64,000 nt of DNA from Pseudofulvimonas gallinarii. GTDB lineage: Bacteria > Pseudomonadota > Gammaproteobacteria > Xanthomonadales > UBA2363. Positions 50,443-58,913 of this stretch are shown here, one piece after another. The translations under genes and the position numbers were made by a program. Below the pieces are notes generated by a model. The model made no database searches. It saw only the letters and a list, made by a program, of their open reading frames with translations, and had not been told where the DNA came from. The stretch spans positions 1 through 64,000 of the forward strand of contig NZ_SMAF01000012.1 in assembly GCF_004343305.1 (NCBI RefSeq), in the 5' to 3' direction. Numbering within the stretch: position 1 is the first letter of the stretch; the number at the start of each line of letters is the position of its first letter.

Positions 50443-51291
50443 CTACTTGTCGACGAAGGCGCGTTCGATGACGTAGTCGCCCGGCTCGCGCGTGCGCGGC
50501 GAGACCTGGAAACCGCGCTCGTCGAGCAGGCGGGCCGTGTCGGCCAGCATCTGCGGGCTGCCACACAGCATCAGGCGGTCGGTGGACGGGTCCAGCGGCG
50601 GCAGGCCCAGGCGCGCGGTGAGTTCACCGCTCTCGATCAGGTCGGTGACCCGGCCGGTGTTGTGGAACGCTTCGCGCGTGACCGTCGGGTGGTAGAGCAG
50701 CTTGCCGCGCACCAGCTCGCCCAGGTATTCGTGCTCGAACAGGCCGCGCTCGAACAGGTCGCGATAGGCGAGGTCGTTCACTTCACGGACGCCATGGACG
50801 ACGATCACCTGTTCGAAGCGCTCGTAGGTTTCCGGCTCCATCGCCAGACAGACGAACGGCGCCAGGCCCGTTCCGGTGGCGAGCAGGAACAGCCGCTTGC
50901 CCGGATTGAGGTCGTCGAGCACCAGCGTGCCGGTGGGCTTGCGGCTCATGAGGATGCGGTCGCCGACCTGGATGTGCTGCAGGCGCGAGGTCAGCGGCCC
51001 GTCCGGCACCTTGATGCTGAAGAACTCCAGGTGTTCTTCCCAGCTTGGACTGGCGATCGAGTAGGCGCGCATCAACGGCTTGCCTTCGACTTCCAGCCCG
51101 ATCATCACGAACTGGCCGGCGCGGAAGCGGAAGCCGGGATCGCGCGTGGTCTTGAAGCTGAAGAGGCCATCGTTCCAGTGACGCACCTCGAGGACGTTCT
51201 CCACAGCGAAGCCGCGCAGGGCGGGGTTGCCCTCGGGCTGTCCGGAAGCGGCCGCCAGCGGTGCCGGCGACATGTCAGGCTGATGGCTCAT
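50443..51291 (-). CDS. fpr: Ferredoxin--NADP(+) reductase
   Basis: FAD-containing reductase moving electrons between NADPH and ferredoxin or flavodoxin. The 282-residue protein has the FAD-binding RAYSIASPSWEEHLEFFSIKV and GPLTSRL, the NADP-domain loop LLATGTGLAPFVCL, LMLCGSPQML, and the C-terminal YVIERAFVDK typical of the gammaproteobacterial group. ATG 51291 is preferred; it leaves about 25 non-conserved residues before GFAVENVLEVRHWN, so a later ATG (MSPAPL) is also possible. It is divergent from the his operon. Confidence 0.93.
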   Translation of the reverse strand: MSHQPDMSPAPLAAASGQPEGNPALRGFAVENVLEVRHWNDGLFSFKTTRDPGFRFRAGQFVMIGLEVEGKPLMRAYSIASPSWEEHLEFFSIKVPDGPLTSRLQHIQVGDRILMSRKPTGTLVLDDLNPGKRLFLLATGTGLAPFVCLAMEPETYERFEQVIVVHGVREVNDLAYRDLFERGLFEHEYLGELVRGKLLYHPTVTREAFHNTGRVTDLIESGELTARLGLPPLDPSTDRLMLCGSPQMLADTARLLDERGFQVSPRTREPGDYVIERAFVDK

Positions 51292-51390
51292 GTCGTGGGG
51301 TCCTGGCGCCGGCGATGTCGTGGGCGCGTGTGGGATGAACGGCAGCAATTATCCGGCCGCTGTCGCGGTGCAGCAAGGGCGCTTCGAGCC

Positions 51391-51419
51391 TTGACGCCCC
51401 TGCGTTCAGTCTGTAGTGT
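51391..51419 (+). promoter_or_regulatory. his operon promoter
   Basis: TTGACG (51391-51396), a 17-base spacer and TAGTGT (51414-51419) make a good sigma-70 promoter. Transcription should start near 51426, about 32 bases before the first gene. Such a short leader leaves no room for a His-rich attenuator peptide. Confidence 0.65.
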
Positions 51420-51430
51420 GCGCGAACGTA

Positions 51431-51442
51431 TTAACGCATTAA
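51431..51442. promoter_or_regulatory. Candidate operator for the TrpR-like his regulator
   Basis: TTAACGCATTAA is an AT-rich near-palindrome at about +6 to +17 from the predicted start, and TTAACGCA is directly followed by TTAACACA. AT-rich dyads of this kind stand out in this GC-rich DNA. The first gene of the operon encodes a TrpR-family protein, so autorepression is plausible. Inference only. Confidence 0.45.
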
Positions 51443-51457
51443 CACATTGGATAAGCC

Positions 51458-51799
51458 ATGAAGCGACGCCAGACCGCCGTGCAGGACCCCGACCGCGCCG
51501 AGCGCATGCTCTGCGAGGCCCTGCTGGCGATGCGCACCGTGGACGAGATGCGCGCCCTGCTCGATGACCTGTGCACGCCTGCCGAACGCGAGGCGATGCG
51601 TGATCGCTGGTGCGTCGTACCGCACCTGCTCGAAGGCGAGCCGTACCGGTCGATCCATGAGCGCACGGCGGTCAGCATCACCACCATCGGGCGCGTCGCC
51701 CGATGCCTGGAGCAGGGCGCCGGCGGCTATCGCCTGGCCGCGCGCCGCGTCCTGGGCCGGACACGCCGCGCCGCGCCGACCGGTGGAGCACAGGCATGA
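51458..51799 (+). CDS. TrpR-like regulator, YerC/YecD family, of histidine biosynthesis
   Basis: A 113-residue protein of the YerC/YecD branch of the TrpR superfamily. It is all-helical, with LCEALLAMRTVDEMRALLDDLCTPAEREAMRDRW followed by the helix-turn-helix EGEPYRSIHERTAVSITTIGRVARCLEQG, the region equivalent to the TrpR reading head. The C-terminus is basic. It is the first gene of the his operon and overlaps hisG by four bases. Its likely role is a repressor of the operon responding to histidine; effector and operator are not proven. I recall this family being predicted as HisR in comparative genomics. Confidence 0.8.
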   Translation: MKRRQTAVQDPDRAERMLCEALLAMRTVDEMRALLDDLCTPAEREAMRDRWCVVPHLLEGEPYRSIHERTAVSITTIGRVARCLEQGAGGYRLAARRVLGRTRRAAPTGGAQA

Positions 51800-52689
51800 G
51801 CGCGCCCCGTGACCGCCTGCGCATCGCCGTACAGAAATCCGGCCGCCTGGCGGAAACCTCGCTGGACCTGCTGCGTCGCGCCGGGCTGTCCTTCCGCGCC
51901 AGCCGCGACCGCCTGTTCCTGTTCGGCGACAACCTGCCGATCGACGTGCTGCTGGTGCGCGACGACGACATCCCGGGCCTGTTGCGCGAAGGCAGCTGCG
52001 AACTGGGCATGGTCGGCCGCAACGTGCTCGACGAACAATCGCTGGCGACGCCCGGAGTGGTGTTCCCCAAAGTGGTGAGCACGCTGGGTTTCGGACGCTG
52101 CCACCTGGCCATCGCGGTGCCGCAGGAGATGCCCTGGGGATCGCCGGCCGACCTCGAAGGCCTGCGCATTGCCACTTCCTATCCGGCGCTGCTGGCGGCG
52201 TGGCTCGCGCGCGAAGGCGTGGCCGCCGAAGTCGTCACGTTGAACGGTTCGGTCGAGATCGCGCCGCGCCTGGGCAAGGCCGACGTGATCTGCGACCTGG
52301 TGTCCACCGGCGCGACGCTGCAGGCCAACCAGCTGCGCGAAGTCGCGACGGTGCTGGACAGCGAAGCCGTGCTGGCGCGCACGCCGCGCGCACTGTCGCC
52401 GCTGCTGGCGGAACTGGCCGAACGCCTGCAGGCACGCATCGACGGCGCCCTGTCGGGCGCGCAGGTGCGCCTGCTGATGTTGCAGGCGCCGCGTTCGGCA
52501 CTCGCCGACATCACCCGCCTGCTGCCATCGCGGCAGGCGCCCAGTGTCATGAGCCTTGACGGCCAACCCGACCAGATCTCCGTGCAGGCGCTGTGCCATC
52601 GCAGCCTGGACTGGTCGCATCTGGAGGCGCTGCGCCAGGTCGGTGCACGCGGATTGATGGTGATGGCGGTGGATCAGGTGCTGGCATGA
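51796..52689 (+). CDS. hisG: ATP phosphoribosyltransferase (long form)
   Basis: First enzyme of histidine synthesis, joining ATP and PRPP. The 297 residues are the long, HisZ-independent form with a C-terminal regulatory domain for histidine feedback (about 220-297, MLMLQAPRSALADITRLLPS-type region). The catalytic domain shows LRIAVQKSGRLAETSLDLL at the start, GMVGRNVLDE, RIATSYPAL, and the PRPP-loop region DVICDLVSTGATLQANQL. ATG 51796 overlaps the regulator's stop. Confidence 0.96.
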   Translation: MSAPRDRLRIAVQKSGRLAETSLDLLRRAGLSFRASRDRLFLFGDNLPIDVLLVRDDDIPGLLREGSCELGMVGRNVLDEQSLATPGVVFPKVVSTLGFGRCHLAIAVPQEMPWGSPADLEGLRIATSYPALLAAWLAREGVAAEVVTLNGSVEIAPRLGKADVICDLVSTGATLQANQLREVATVLDSEAVLARTPRALSPLLAELAERLQARIDGALSGAQVRLLMLQAPRSALADITRLLPSRQAPSVMSLDGQPDQISVQALCHRSLDWSHLEALRQVGARGLMVMAVDQVLA

Positions 52690-54011
52690 AACGGATCGAC
52701 TGGAACACCCTCGACACGGCGGGTCGCGACGGCGCGCTGGCGCGTCCGCAGCCGATCCGCGACGGCGCATTGATCGCCTCGGTGCGCGGCATCATCGACG
52801 ACGTGCGGCGTGACGGCGACGAGGCGTTGCGGCGCCTGACCTCGCGGCTGGACGGCTGCGACCTCGACGCCTTCGAAGTCACCGACGACGAGTTCGCCGC
52901 CGCGCAGGCGCGGGTGCCGGCGGCGGTGCAGGCGGCGATGGCGGCCGCCGCCGCGCGCGTCGAGACCTTCCACCAGGCGCAGATGCCTTCGCGCCTGCGC
53001 GTGCAGACGGCACCCGGCGTGGTCTGCGAATCGCTGCTGCGTCCCATCCAGCGCGTCGGCCTGTATGCACCGGGTGGCAGCGCGCCGCTGCCTTCGACGG
53101 TCTGGATGCTGGCGGTGCCGGCGCGCATCGCCGGCTGCCCGGAAGTCGTGCTGGCGACGCCGCCGCGAGGCGACGGCACCGTCGATCCACTGATTCTGGT
53201 GGCCGCCCGACTGTGCGGCGTGCAGCGCGTCCTCAAGCTCGGCGGCGCGCAGGCGATCGCCGCCATGGCCTACGGCAGCGACAGCGTTCCGCGCTGCGAC
53301 AAGCTGTTCGGCCCAGGCAACGCCTGGGTCACGCAGGCGAAGTTGGAGGTGGCCGGTGATCCGGCCGGTGCCGCCATCGACCTGCCGGCCGGACCCTCCG
53401 AGGTGCTGGTCATTGCCGACGACAGCGCCGATCCGGACATCGTCGGCGCCGACCTGCTGGCACAAGCCGAACACGGTACCGATTCGCAGGTGGTGCTGGT
53501 CAGTCCGGATGCGGCGCTGCTGGATGCGGTTGAACGCCGCACCCGCGAGCAGTCGGTGCGCTTGCCGCGTGCGGCGATTGCCGGCGCGGCGCTCGCCCAC
53601 GCACGCCTGCTGCTTGTGCGCGACCTGGTGCAGGCGGCCGAGGTCTCGAACCGCTACGCCCCCGAACACCTGATCATCCAGACGCGCGAGCCGCGTCGAC
53701 TGCTGCCGCGCATCGTCCACGCCGGCAGCATCTTCCTGGGCCCCTGGTCGCCGGAGACCGTCGGCGATTACTGCGCCGGTCCCAACCATGTGCTGCCGAC
53801 ACTGGGCTGGGCGCGATCCTGCGGTGGCGTCGGCGTCGACAGCTTCCTGCGCCGCATCAGCGTGCAGGAACTCAGTGCCGACGGCCTGCGCGGCATCGGT
53901 CCGGAAGCGGCGCTGCTGGCGCGAGCCGAGCAGTTGGAGGCGCATGCGCGTGCCGTGGACCTGCGTCTGGCGCGGCTGTCCGCCGCCCGTGGTGATGGAG
54001 CCGCGGCATGA
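52686..54011 (+). CDS. hisD: Histidinol dehydrogenase
   Basis: NAD-dependent zinc enzyme of 441 residues carrying out the last two oxidations, L-histidinol to L-histidine. Markers are GLYAPGGSAPLPSTVWMLAVPA (about 120), KLFGPGNAWVTQAK and DLPAGPSEVLVIAD. DLLAQAEHGTDSQVVLV supplies catalytic Glu/His and zinc-ligand residues, and APEHLIIQT and CAGPNHVLPT complete the set. It overlaps hisG and hisC by four bases. Confidence 0.96.
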   Translation: MKRIDWNTLDTAGRDGALARPQPIRDGALIASVRGIIDDVRRDGDEALRRLTSRLDGCDLDAFEVTDDEFAAAQARVPAAVQAAMAAAAARVETFHQAQMPSRLRVQTAPGVVCESLLRPIQRVGLYAPGGSAPLPSTVWMLAVPARIAGCPEVVLATPPRGDGTVDPLILVAARLCGVQRVLKLGGAQAIAAMAYGSDSVPRCDKLFGPGNAWVTQAKLEVAGDPAGAAIDLPAGPSEVLVIADDSADPDIVGADLLAQAEHGTDSQVVLVSPDAALLDAVERRTREQSVRLPRAAIAGAALAHARLLLVRDLVQAAEVSNRYAPEHLIIQTREPRRLLPRIVHAGSIFLGPWSPETVGDYCAGPNHVLPTLGWARSCGGVGVDSFLRRISVQELSADGLRGIGPEAALLARAEQLEAHARAVDLRLARLSAARGDGAAA

Positions 54012-55081
54012 ATCCGCTCGACCTGGTCCGGCCCGACCTCGCCGGCTTCGTGCCCTATGCGTCGGCGCGACGCAGCGGCGCGCCGGCGCCGGTTCGTCTC
54101 GATGCCAATGAAGCACCGTGGGCGCCCTGTGGCGACACCCTCGACCTGAACCGTTATCCGGCACCGCAGCCGCCGGCGCTGCTCGCCGCGCTGGCGCAGC
54201 TGTACGGCGTGCGCGATGACCAGCTGTTCGTCGGTCGCGGCAGCGACGAGGCGATCGACCTGCTTGTCCGCGCTTTCTGCCGCGCCGGCATCGACAACAT
54301 CGTCGCGCTGGCGCCGGGATTCGGCATGTACCGCATTGCCGCGCGCATCCAGGGCGCCGGCTGCCGCGAAGTGACGCTGCAAGGCGAAGACGGCTTCGCG
54401 CTGTCGGTCGCGCGTATCCTGGCGCAGGTCGATACCGGCACGCGCCTGGTCTTCCTGTGTTCGCCGAACAATCCCACCGGTACCAGTTACCACGATCTGG
54501 TCGAACAGCTGCTGCAGGCCCTGGATGGTCGCGCACTGCTGGTCGTGGACGAGGCCTATATCGAGTTCTCGGACACCGCCAGTGCGGCCGCGATGCTTGA
54601 CCGGTATCCGCACCTGGTCGTGCTGCGCACGCTTTCAAAGGCGCATGCGCTGGCCGGTGCGCGTGTCGGCAGCCTGATGGCGTCGCCGGAGCTGGTCGGT
54701 CTGATCGCCGCGATTGCGCCGCCGTATCCGTTGCCGGCGCCCTGCGTCGAAGCCGCGTTGCGCGTGCTCGAAGCCCAGAGCCTGCTCGTCACCGTGCAGC
54801 GCATTGCCGCCATTCGCCAGCAGCGCGATCACTGGCAGGCGCAGCTGGCGCGTTGCCGGGCGGTGCGGAAGGTCTGGCCGAGCCAGGGCAATTTCCTGCT
54901 GCTGCGGCTGGTGGATGCGAAGGCCGCGTACCGGAGCCTGCTCGACGCCGGCATCATCGTTCGCGACGTCTCGGCGCAGCCGGGCCTGGACGGATGCCTG
55001 CGCGTGACCATCGGCAGCCCGGACGAGAACGCGCGCGTGCTCGACGTGCTGGTGGCGATGGCCGAAGCGGTGCCGGCATGA
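54008..55081 (+). CDS. hisC: Histidinol-phosphate aminotransferase
   Basis: PLP enzyme of fold type I, 357 residues, converting imidazole-acetol phosphate and glutamate to histidinol phosphate. It shows RLDANEAPWAP, FVGRGSDEAIDLLVRAFC, FLCSPNNPTGT, VVDEAYIEFSD and the PLP Lys in LRTLSKAHALAGARVGS. It overlaps hisD and hisB by four bases. Confidence 0.96.
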   Translation: MNPLDLVRPDLAGFVPYASARRSGAPAPVRLDANEAPWAPCGDTLDLNRYPAPQPPALLAALAQLYGVRDDQLFVGRGSDEAIDLLVRAFCRAGIDNIVALAPGFGMYRIAARIQGAGCREVTLQGEDGFALSVARILAQVDTGTRLVFLCSPNNPTGTSYHDLVEQLLQALDGRALLVVDEAYIEFSDTASAAAMLDRYPHLVVLRTLSKAHALAGARVGSLMASPELVGLIAAIAPPYPLPAPCVEAALRVLEAQSLLVTVQRIAAIRQQRDHWQAQLARCRAVRKVWPSQGNFLLLRLVDAKAAYRSLLDAGIIVRDVSAQPGLDGCLRVTIGSPDENARVLDVLVAMAEAVPA

Positions 55082-56142
55082 GCGCCAAGGTCCTGTTCGT
55101 CGATCGCGACGGCACGCTGATCCGCGAACCCGACGATTTCCAGATCGACTGCTACACGAAGTTCCGCATGGTGCCGGGGGCGATCTCCGCCCTGCGGCGC
55201 GCCGTCGATGCCGGCTACCGGCTGGTGATGGTGAGCAACCAGGATGGCCTGGGCACCGACTCATTTCCCTACGAGTCGTTCGAGGGGCCGCAAGCGCTGC
55301 TGCTGGATATCCTCGCCAGCGAGGGCATCCGCTTCGACGAGGTCCTGATCGATCCGACACGGACGGAAGAGGGTGCCGACACACGCAAGCCGGGTATCGG
55401 CATGGTGCGTCGATACCTGCGCGCCGGCGCAATCGATGTTGCACGAAGCGCGGTGATCGGCGACCGCGAGAGCGACCTCCAGCTGGCGGCCAACATGGGC
55501 CTGCGCGGCTACCGCCTGGGCAGCGACTGGGACTGGCCCGCCCTGATCCACGACCTGCTGGATGCGCCCCGCCGCGCACGTGTGCAGCGCGTGACGCGCG
55601 AGACGCGCATCGAAGTCGAGGTGGATCTGGATGCCACGGCGACGCCGGTCGTGGCCACCGGCCTGGGCTTCTTCGACCACATGCTGGAGCAGCTCGGCGT
55701 CCATGGCGGCTTCGCCTTGCGCCTGGCCTGCGACGGCGACCTGCATATCGATGAGCACCATACCGTCGAGGACTGCGCGCTGGCCCTGGGCCAGGCCCTG
55801 CGGGAAGCACTGGGCGACCGCCGCGGCATCCAGCGCTACGGCTTCCTGCTGCCCATGGACGAAGCGCTGGCGCAGGTGGCGCTGGACCTGTCCGGTCGCG
55901 CCGGCTTCGTGTTCGAGGGCCGCTTCGGCCGCGACAGCATCGGCGGATTGTCCACCGAGATGGTGCCGCATTTCTTCCGCAGCCTCGCTGGTGCCCTGGC
56001 CGCGACGCTGCACCTGTCGGTGCGCGGCGAGAACACGCACCACATGGTCGAGGCCTGCTTCAAGGCGGTCGGCCGCTGCCTGCGCGATGCCATGCGGCGA
56101 GGCAGCGACCGCGCCGTTCCCAGCAGCAAGGGCAGCCTGTGA
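55078..56142 (+). CDS. hisB: Bifunctional histidinol-phosphatase / imidazoleglycerol-phosphate dehydratase
   Basis: 354 residues in two domains. Residues 1 to about 165 are a HAD-type histidinol phosphatase with DRDGTLI (D9, D11) and VIGDRESDLQLAANMG. Residues from about 170 on are the dehydratase, with GFFDHMLEQLGVHGGF, IDEHHTVEDCALALGQAL and ENTHHMVEACFKAVGR, which supply the metal-binding His residues. The fused form is typical of gammaproteobacteria. ATG 55078 overlaps hisC. Confidence 0.96.
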   Translation: MSAKVLFVDRDGTLIREPDDFQIDCYTKFRMVPGAISALRRAVDAGYRLVMVSNQDGLGTDSFPYESFEGPQALLLDILASEGIRFDEVLIDPTRTEEGADTRKPGIGMVRRYLRAGAIDVARSAVIGDRESDLQLAANMGLRGYRLGSDWDWPALIHDLLDAPRRARVQRVTRETRIEVEVDLDATATPVVATGLGFFDHMLEQLGVHGGFALRLACDGDLHIDEHHTVEDCALALGQALREALGDRRGIQRYGFLLPMDEALAQVALDLSGRAGFVFEGRFGRDSIGGLSTEMVPHFFRSLAGALAATLHLSVRGENTHHMVEACFKAVGRCLRDAMRRGSDRAVPSSKGSL

Positions 56143-56732
56143 GCACGCGCCGCGTCGTCGCGGTGCCGGTTGGTGGCGCCAATTTCGGGTCCGTCCGGCG
56201 CGCGTTCGAGCGCCTCGGCCAGGCAATCGAATTCAGCAGCGATCCTGCCGTCGTCCGCGCCGCGACCCATGTCGTGCTGCCGGGCGTAGGCGCCGCCGCG
56301 CCGGCCATCGCCGCCTTGCACGCGCGCGGCCTGGTCGATGTGCTGCGACGCCTGGAGCAACCGCTGCTCGGAATCTGCCTGGGCATGCAGCTGCTGTTCG
56401 AAGGCAGCGAGGAAGGCGAAGGCGAAGCGCTCGGCCTGCTGGAAGGGCGGGCACGCCGCCTGCCGCCGGCGCCGACCTGGCCGCACATGGGCTGGAACAC
56501 ACTGCGGCGCAGCGTCGACTCGCCCCTGCTCGCCGGCATCGATGACGGCGAATGGTTCTACTTCGTCCATGGCTATGCGCTGCCGGTCGGCAACGACACG
56601 CTCGCGCAGTGCGAATCCGGCATCGCGTTCACCGCCGTGGCCGGTCGCGGCAACGTGTTCGGCTGCCAGTTCCATCCGGAAAAATCCGCGGCGGCCGGTC
56701 GCCGCCTGCTCGCCAATTTCCTCGACCTGTGA
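56139..56732 (+). CDS. hisH: Imidazole glycerol phosphate synthase, glutaminase subunit
   Basis: Class I glutamine amidotransferase, 197 residues, supplying ammonia to HisF. The nucleophile Cys lies in GICLGMQLLFEGSEEG (near 84), and the His-Glu pair in CQFHPEKS (near 180). It overlaps hisB (GTGAGC start, GTG at 56139) and hisA. Confidence 0.95.
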   Translation: MSTRRVVAVPVGGANFGSVRRAFERLGQAIEFSSDPAVVRAATHVVLPGVGAAAPAIAALHARGLVDVLRRLEQPLLGICLGMQLLFEGSEEGEGEALGLLEGRARRLPPAPTWPHMGWNTLRRSVDSPLLAGIDDGEWFYFVHGYALPVGNDTLAQCESGIAFTAVAGRGNVFGCQFHPEKSAAAGRRLLANFLDL

Positions 56733-57469
56733 AACTGATTCCCGCCATAGACCTGCGCGACGGCAAGGTGGTACGCCTGCATCGCGGTGATTTCGACCGC
56801 CAGCGCGAATTCGATGTCGATCCGCTGTCGCTCGCACGCCGCTATCGCGACGCCGGTGCCGACTGGCTGCATGTCGTCGATCTCGATGGCGCCCGTGCCG
56901 GCGAGCCCCGCGCACTCGACCTTCTGTCCGGTATCGCCGCCACCGGCCTGAATGTGCAGTGGGGCGGCGGCGTGCGCTCGCGTGGACACGTCGATGCACT
57001 GCTCGCGGCCGGCGCGAAACGCGTCGTCGTCGGCAGCGTCGCGGCGCGCCAGCCGGCCACGTTCGCGTCGTGGTTGCACGAGCTCGGAGGCGGGCCGCTT
57101 TGCCTTGCCCTGGATGTCCATGTCGACGCCGATGGCGCTTGCCGGATCGCCGTCGATGCCTGGCAGGGCGTCGCCGAAGCCGGCCTCGACGTCCTGCTGC
57201 CGCGCTTCATCGATGCCGGCCTGCGGCATGTGCTCAGCACCGATATCGCACGCGATGGCGATGCCTCCGGGCCGAACGTCGAGCTGTACGCGCGCCTGGT
57301 TTCGGCCTGGCCGACGCTGCAGTGGATCGCCTCCGGGGGCATTCGCGACCGCGCTGACCTCGCGCGCCTTTCCGGCAGCGGCGTCGCCGCGGCCGTGGCC
57401 GGCACCGCGCTGCTGGATGGCACGCTGCCGCTCGACGTGATCGGCGCGATGTGCTGGGAAACGCCCTGA
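56729..57469 (+). CDS. hisA: ProFAR isomerase
   Basis: Beta/alpha-barrel isomerase of 246 residues opening the ribose ring of ProFAR. Two half-barrels are visible, with the catalytic Asp residues in KLIPAIDLRDGKVVRL (N-terminal) and STDIARDGDASGPNVELY (middle), and phosphate loops GGGVRS and ASGGIRD. It starts with GTG at 56729, overlapping the hisH stop (GTGA). Confidence 0.95.
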   Translation: MKLIPAIDLRDGKVVRLHRGDFDRQREFDVDPLSLARRYRDAGADWLHVVDLDGARAGEPRALDLLSGIAATGLNVQWGGGVRSRGHVDALLAAGAKRVVVGSVAARQPATFASWLHELGGGPLCLALDVHVDADGACRIAVDAWQGVAEAGLDVLLPRFIDAGLRHVLSTDIARDGDASGPNVELYARLVSAWPTLQWIASGGIRDRADLARLSGSGVAAAVAGTALLDGTLPLDVIGAMCWETP

Positions 57470-58254
57470 TGCTCGCGCGCCGGATCATTCCCTGCCTGGA
57501 TGTCGCCAACGGCGTCGTCGTCAAGGGCGTGCGCTTCGGCGACCACCGTGTCGTTGGCGATATCGTCGCACTGGCGCAGCGCTATGCCGCGGAAGGCGCC
57601 GACGAACTGGTGTTCTACGACATCACCGCCAGCCCGGAGCGGCGCCGGGTCGACGTGGCCTGGATCGAGCGCGTGGCCGATTGCCTGGACATCCCGTTCT
57701 GCGTCGCCGGCGGGATCAGCAGCGTGGACGATGCCGGCGCGGTACTGGCCGCCGGTGCCGACAAGGTGTCGATCAATTCGCCGGCGCTGCGGCGTCCCGC
57801 GCTGATCGAGGAACTGGCGGCCCGCTTCGGCAGCCAGTGCGTGGTCATCGGCATGGACACGGTCGATGGTCGCCTGCGGCGCGACAGTGGTCGGCCCGAG
57901 CGGGCCAGCGACAGCGGCCTTGAACTGCTCGACTGGGTCCGCGAAGTCGAAAGCCGTGGTGCCGGCGAGATCGTCCTCAACTGCATCAGCGCCGACGGTA
58001 CGCGCGAGGGTTACGACCTGGCGACCACCCGCAGCGTGCGCGCTGCCACGCGGCTGCCGCTGGTCGCCTCCGGTGGCGCCGGCCGTGCCGGCCATTTCGC
58101 CGCCGTTCTTGAAGAAGCTGGCGCCGATGCGGCGCTGGCGGCCAGCGTCTTCCACAGCGGCGAGATCCGCATTCCCGATCTCAAGCGGACGCTGCTTGCG
58201 CGCGGCATCCGCATCCGGCCGGTGCCGCCGGGCGGACTGCAAGGAGCAGCATGA
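57469..58254 (+). CDS. hisF: Imidazole glycerol phosphate synthase, cyclase subunit
   Basis: Beta/alpha-barrel cyclase, 261 residues, making imidazole glycerol phosphate and AICAR with ammonia from HisH. Catalytic Asp residues are in RRIIPCLDVANGVVVKGVRF and the later strand LNCISADGTREGYDL. Phosphate loops are AGGISSVDDA and ASGGAGRAGHF. ATG 57469 shares one base with the hisA stop; it overlaps hisI by four bases. Confidence 0.96.
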   Translation: MLARRIIPCLDVANGVVVKGVRFGDHRVVGDIVALAQRYAAEGADELVFYDITASPERRRVDVAWIERVADCLDIPFCVAGGISSVDDAGAVLAAGADKVSINSPALRRPALIEELAARFGSQCVVIGMDTVDGRLRRDSGRPERASDSGLELLDWVREVESRGAGEIVLNCISADGTREGYDLATTRSVRAATRLPLVASGGAGRAGHFAAVLEEAGADAALAASVFHSGEIRIPDLKRTLLARGIRIRPVPPGGLQGAA

Positions 58255-58892
58255 TGACGACGACGACGCCAATCCCGGCACGCGGCCTGGTGGACAGCCT
58301 GGACTGGAACAAGGGTGGAGGGCTGCTGCCAATGGTCGTGCAGCATGCGCATGACGGCCGCGTCCTGATGCTGGGCTATTGCGACCGCGAGGCGCTGCAG
58401 CGCAGCCTCGACAGCGGTGAGGTGCACTTCTTCTCGCGCTCGCGCGGCGCCTTGTGGCGCAAGGGCGAAACCTCGGGCAACGTGCTGCGCGTGGTCGGCA
58501 TTGCCGCGGACTGCGATCGCGACAGCCTGCTGTGCCAGGCGCTGCCGGCTGGCCCCACCTGCCATCGCGGCAGCGACAGCTGTTTCGACGGTGACGGCCA
58601 CGCGCATCCCTGGCTCAATGAACTTGAAGCCCTGATCCGGCAGCGACGGAGCGAAGCGCCCGGCAGCAGCTACGTCGCGCGGCTGTTCGCCGCCGGTACG
58701 GCGCGCATGGCGCAGAAAGTCGGCGAGGAAGGCGTGGAGACCGCGTTGGCGGCGGTCTCCGGCGACGTGCGTTCGCTGCAGGGCGAGGCCGCCGACCTGC
58801 TGTTCCATCTGCTCGTGCTGATCGCCGACCGCGGGCTTTCGCTCGCGGATATCGCCGGTGAACTGGCGGAACGACATCGGCCTTCGGCGTGA
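58251..58892 (+). CDS. hisI: Bifunctional phosphoribosyl-AMP cyclohydrolase / phosphoribosyl-ATP pyrophosphatase
   Basis: 213 residues. The HisI half (to about 120) has LDWNKGGGLLPMVVQ, MLGYCDREALQRSLDSGEVHFFSRSR and the zinc-binding D/C set in DCDRDSLLCQALPAGPTCHRGSDSC. The HisE half has ARMAQKVGEEGVETALAAVSGD, with the Glu residues of the MazG-like pyrophosphatase. It is the last gene of the his operon, 21 bases from the convergent protease gene. A second in-frame ATG follows immediately (58254). Confidence 0.95.
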   Translation: MMTTTTPIPARGLVDSLDWNKGGGLLPMVVQHAHDGRVLMLGYCDREALQRSLDSGEVHFFSRSRGALWRKGETSGNVLRVVGIAADCDRDSLLCQALPAGPTCHRGSDSCFDGDGHAHPWLNELEALIRQRRSEAPGSSYVARLFAAGTARMAQKVGEEGVETALAAVSGDVRSLQGEAADLLFHLLVLIADRGLSLADIAGELAERHRPSA

Positions 58893-58913
58893 GCCGGTTT
58901 CCCGCCGGCACCG

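Noticed and set aside
51420-51457. Histidine attenuator leader peptide
   Set aside because: The predicted leader is about 32 bases and has no run of His codons.
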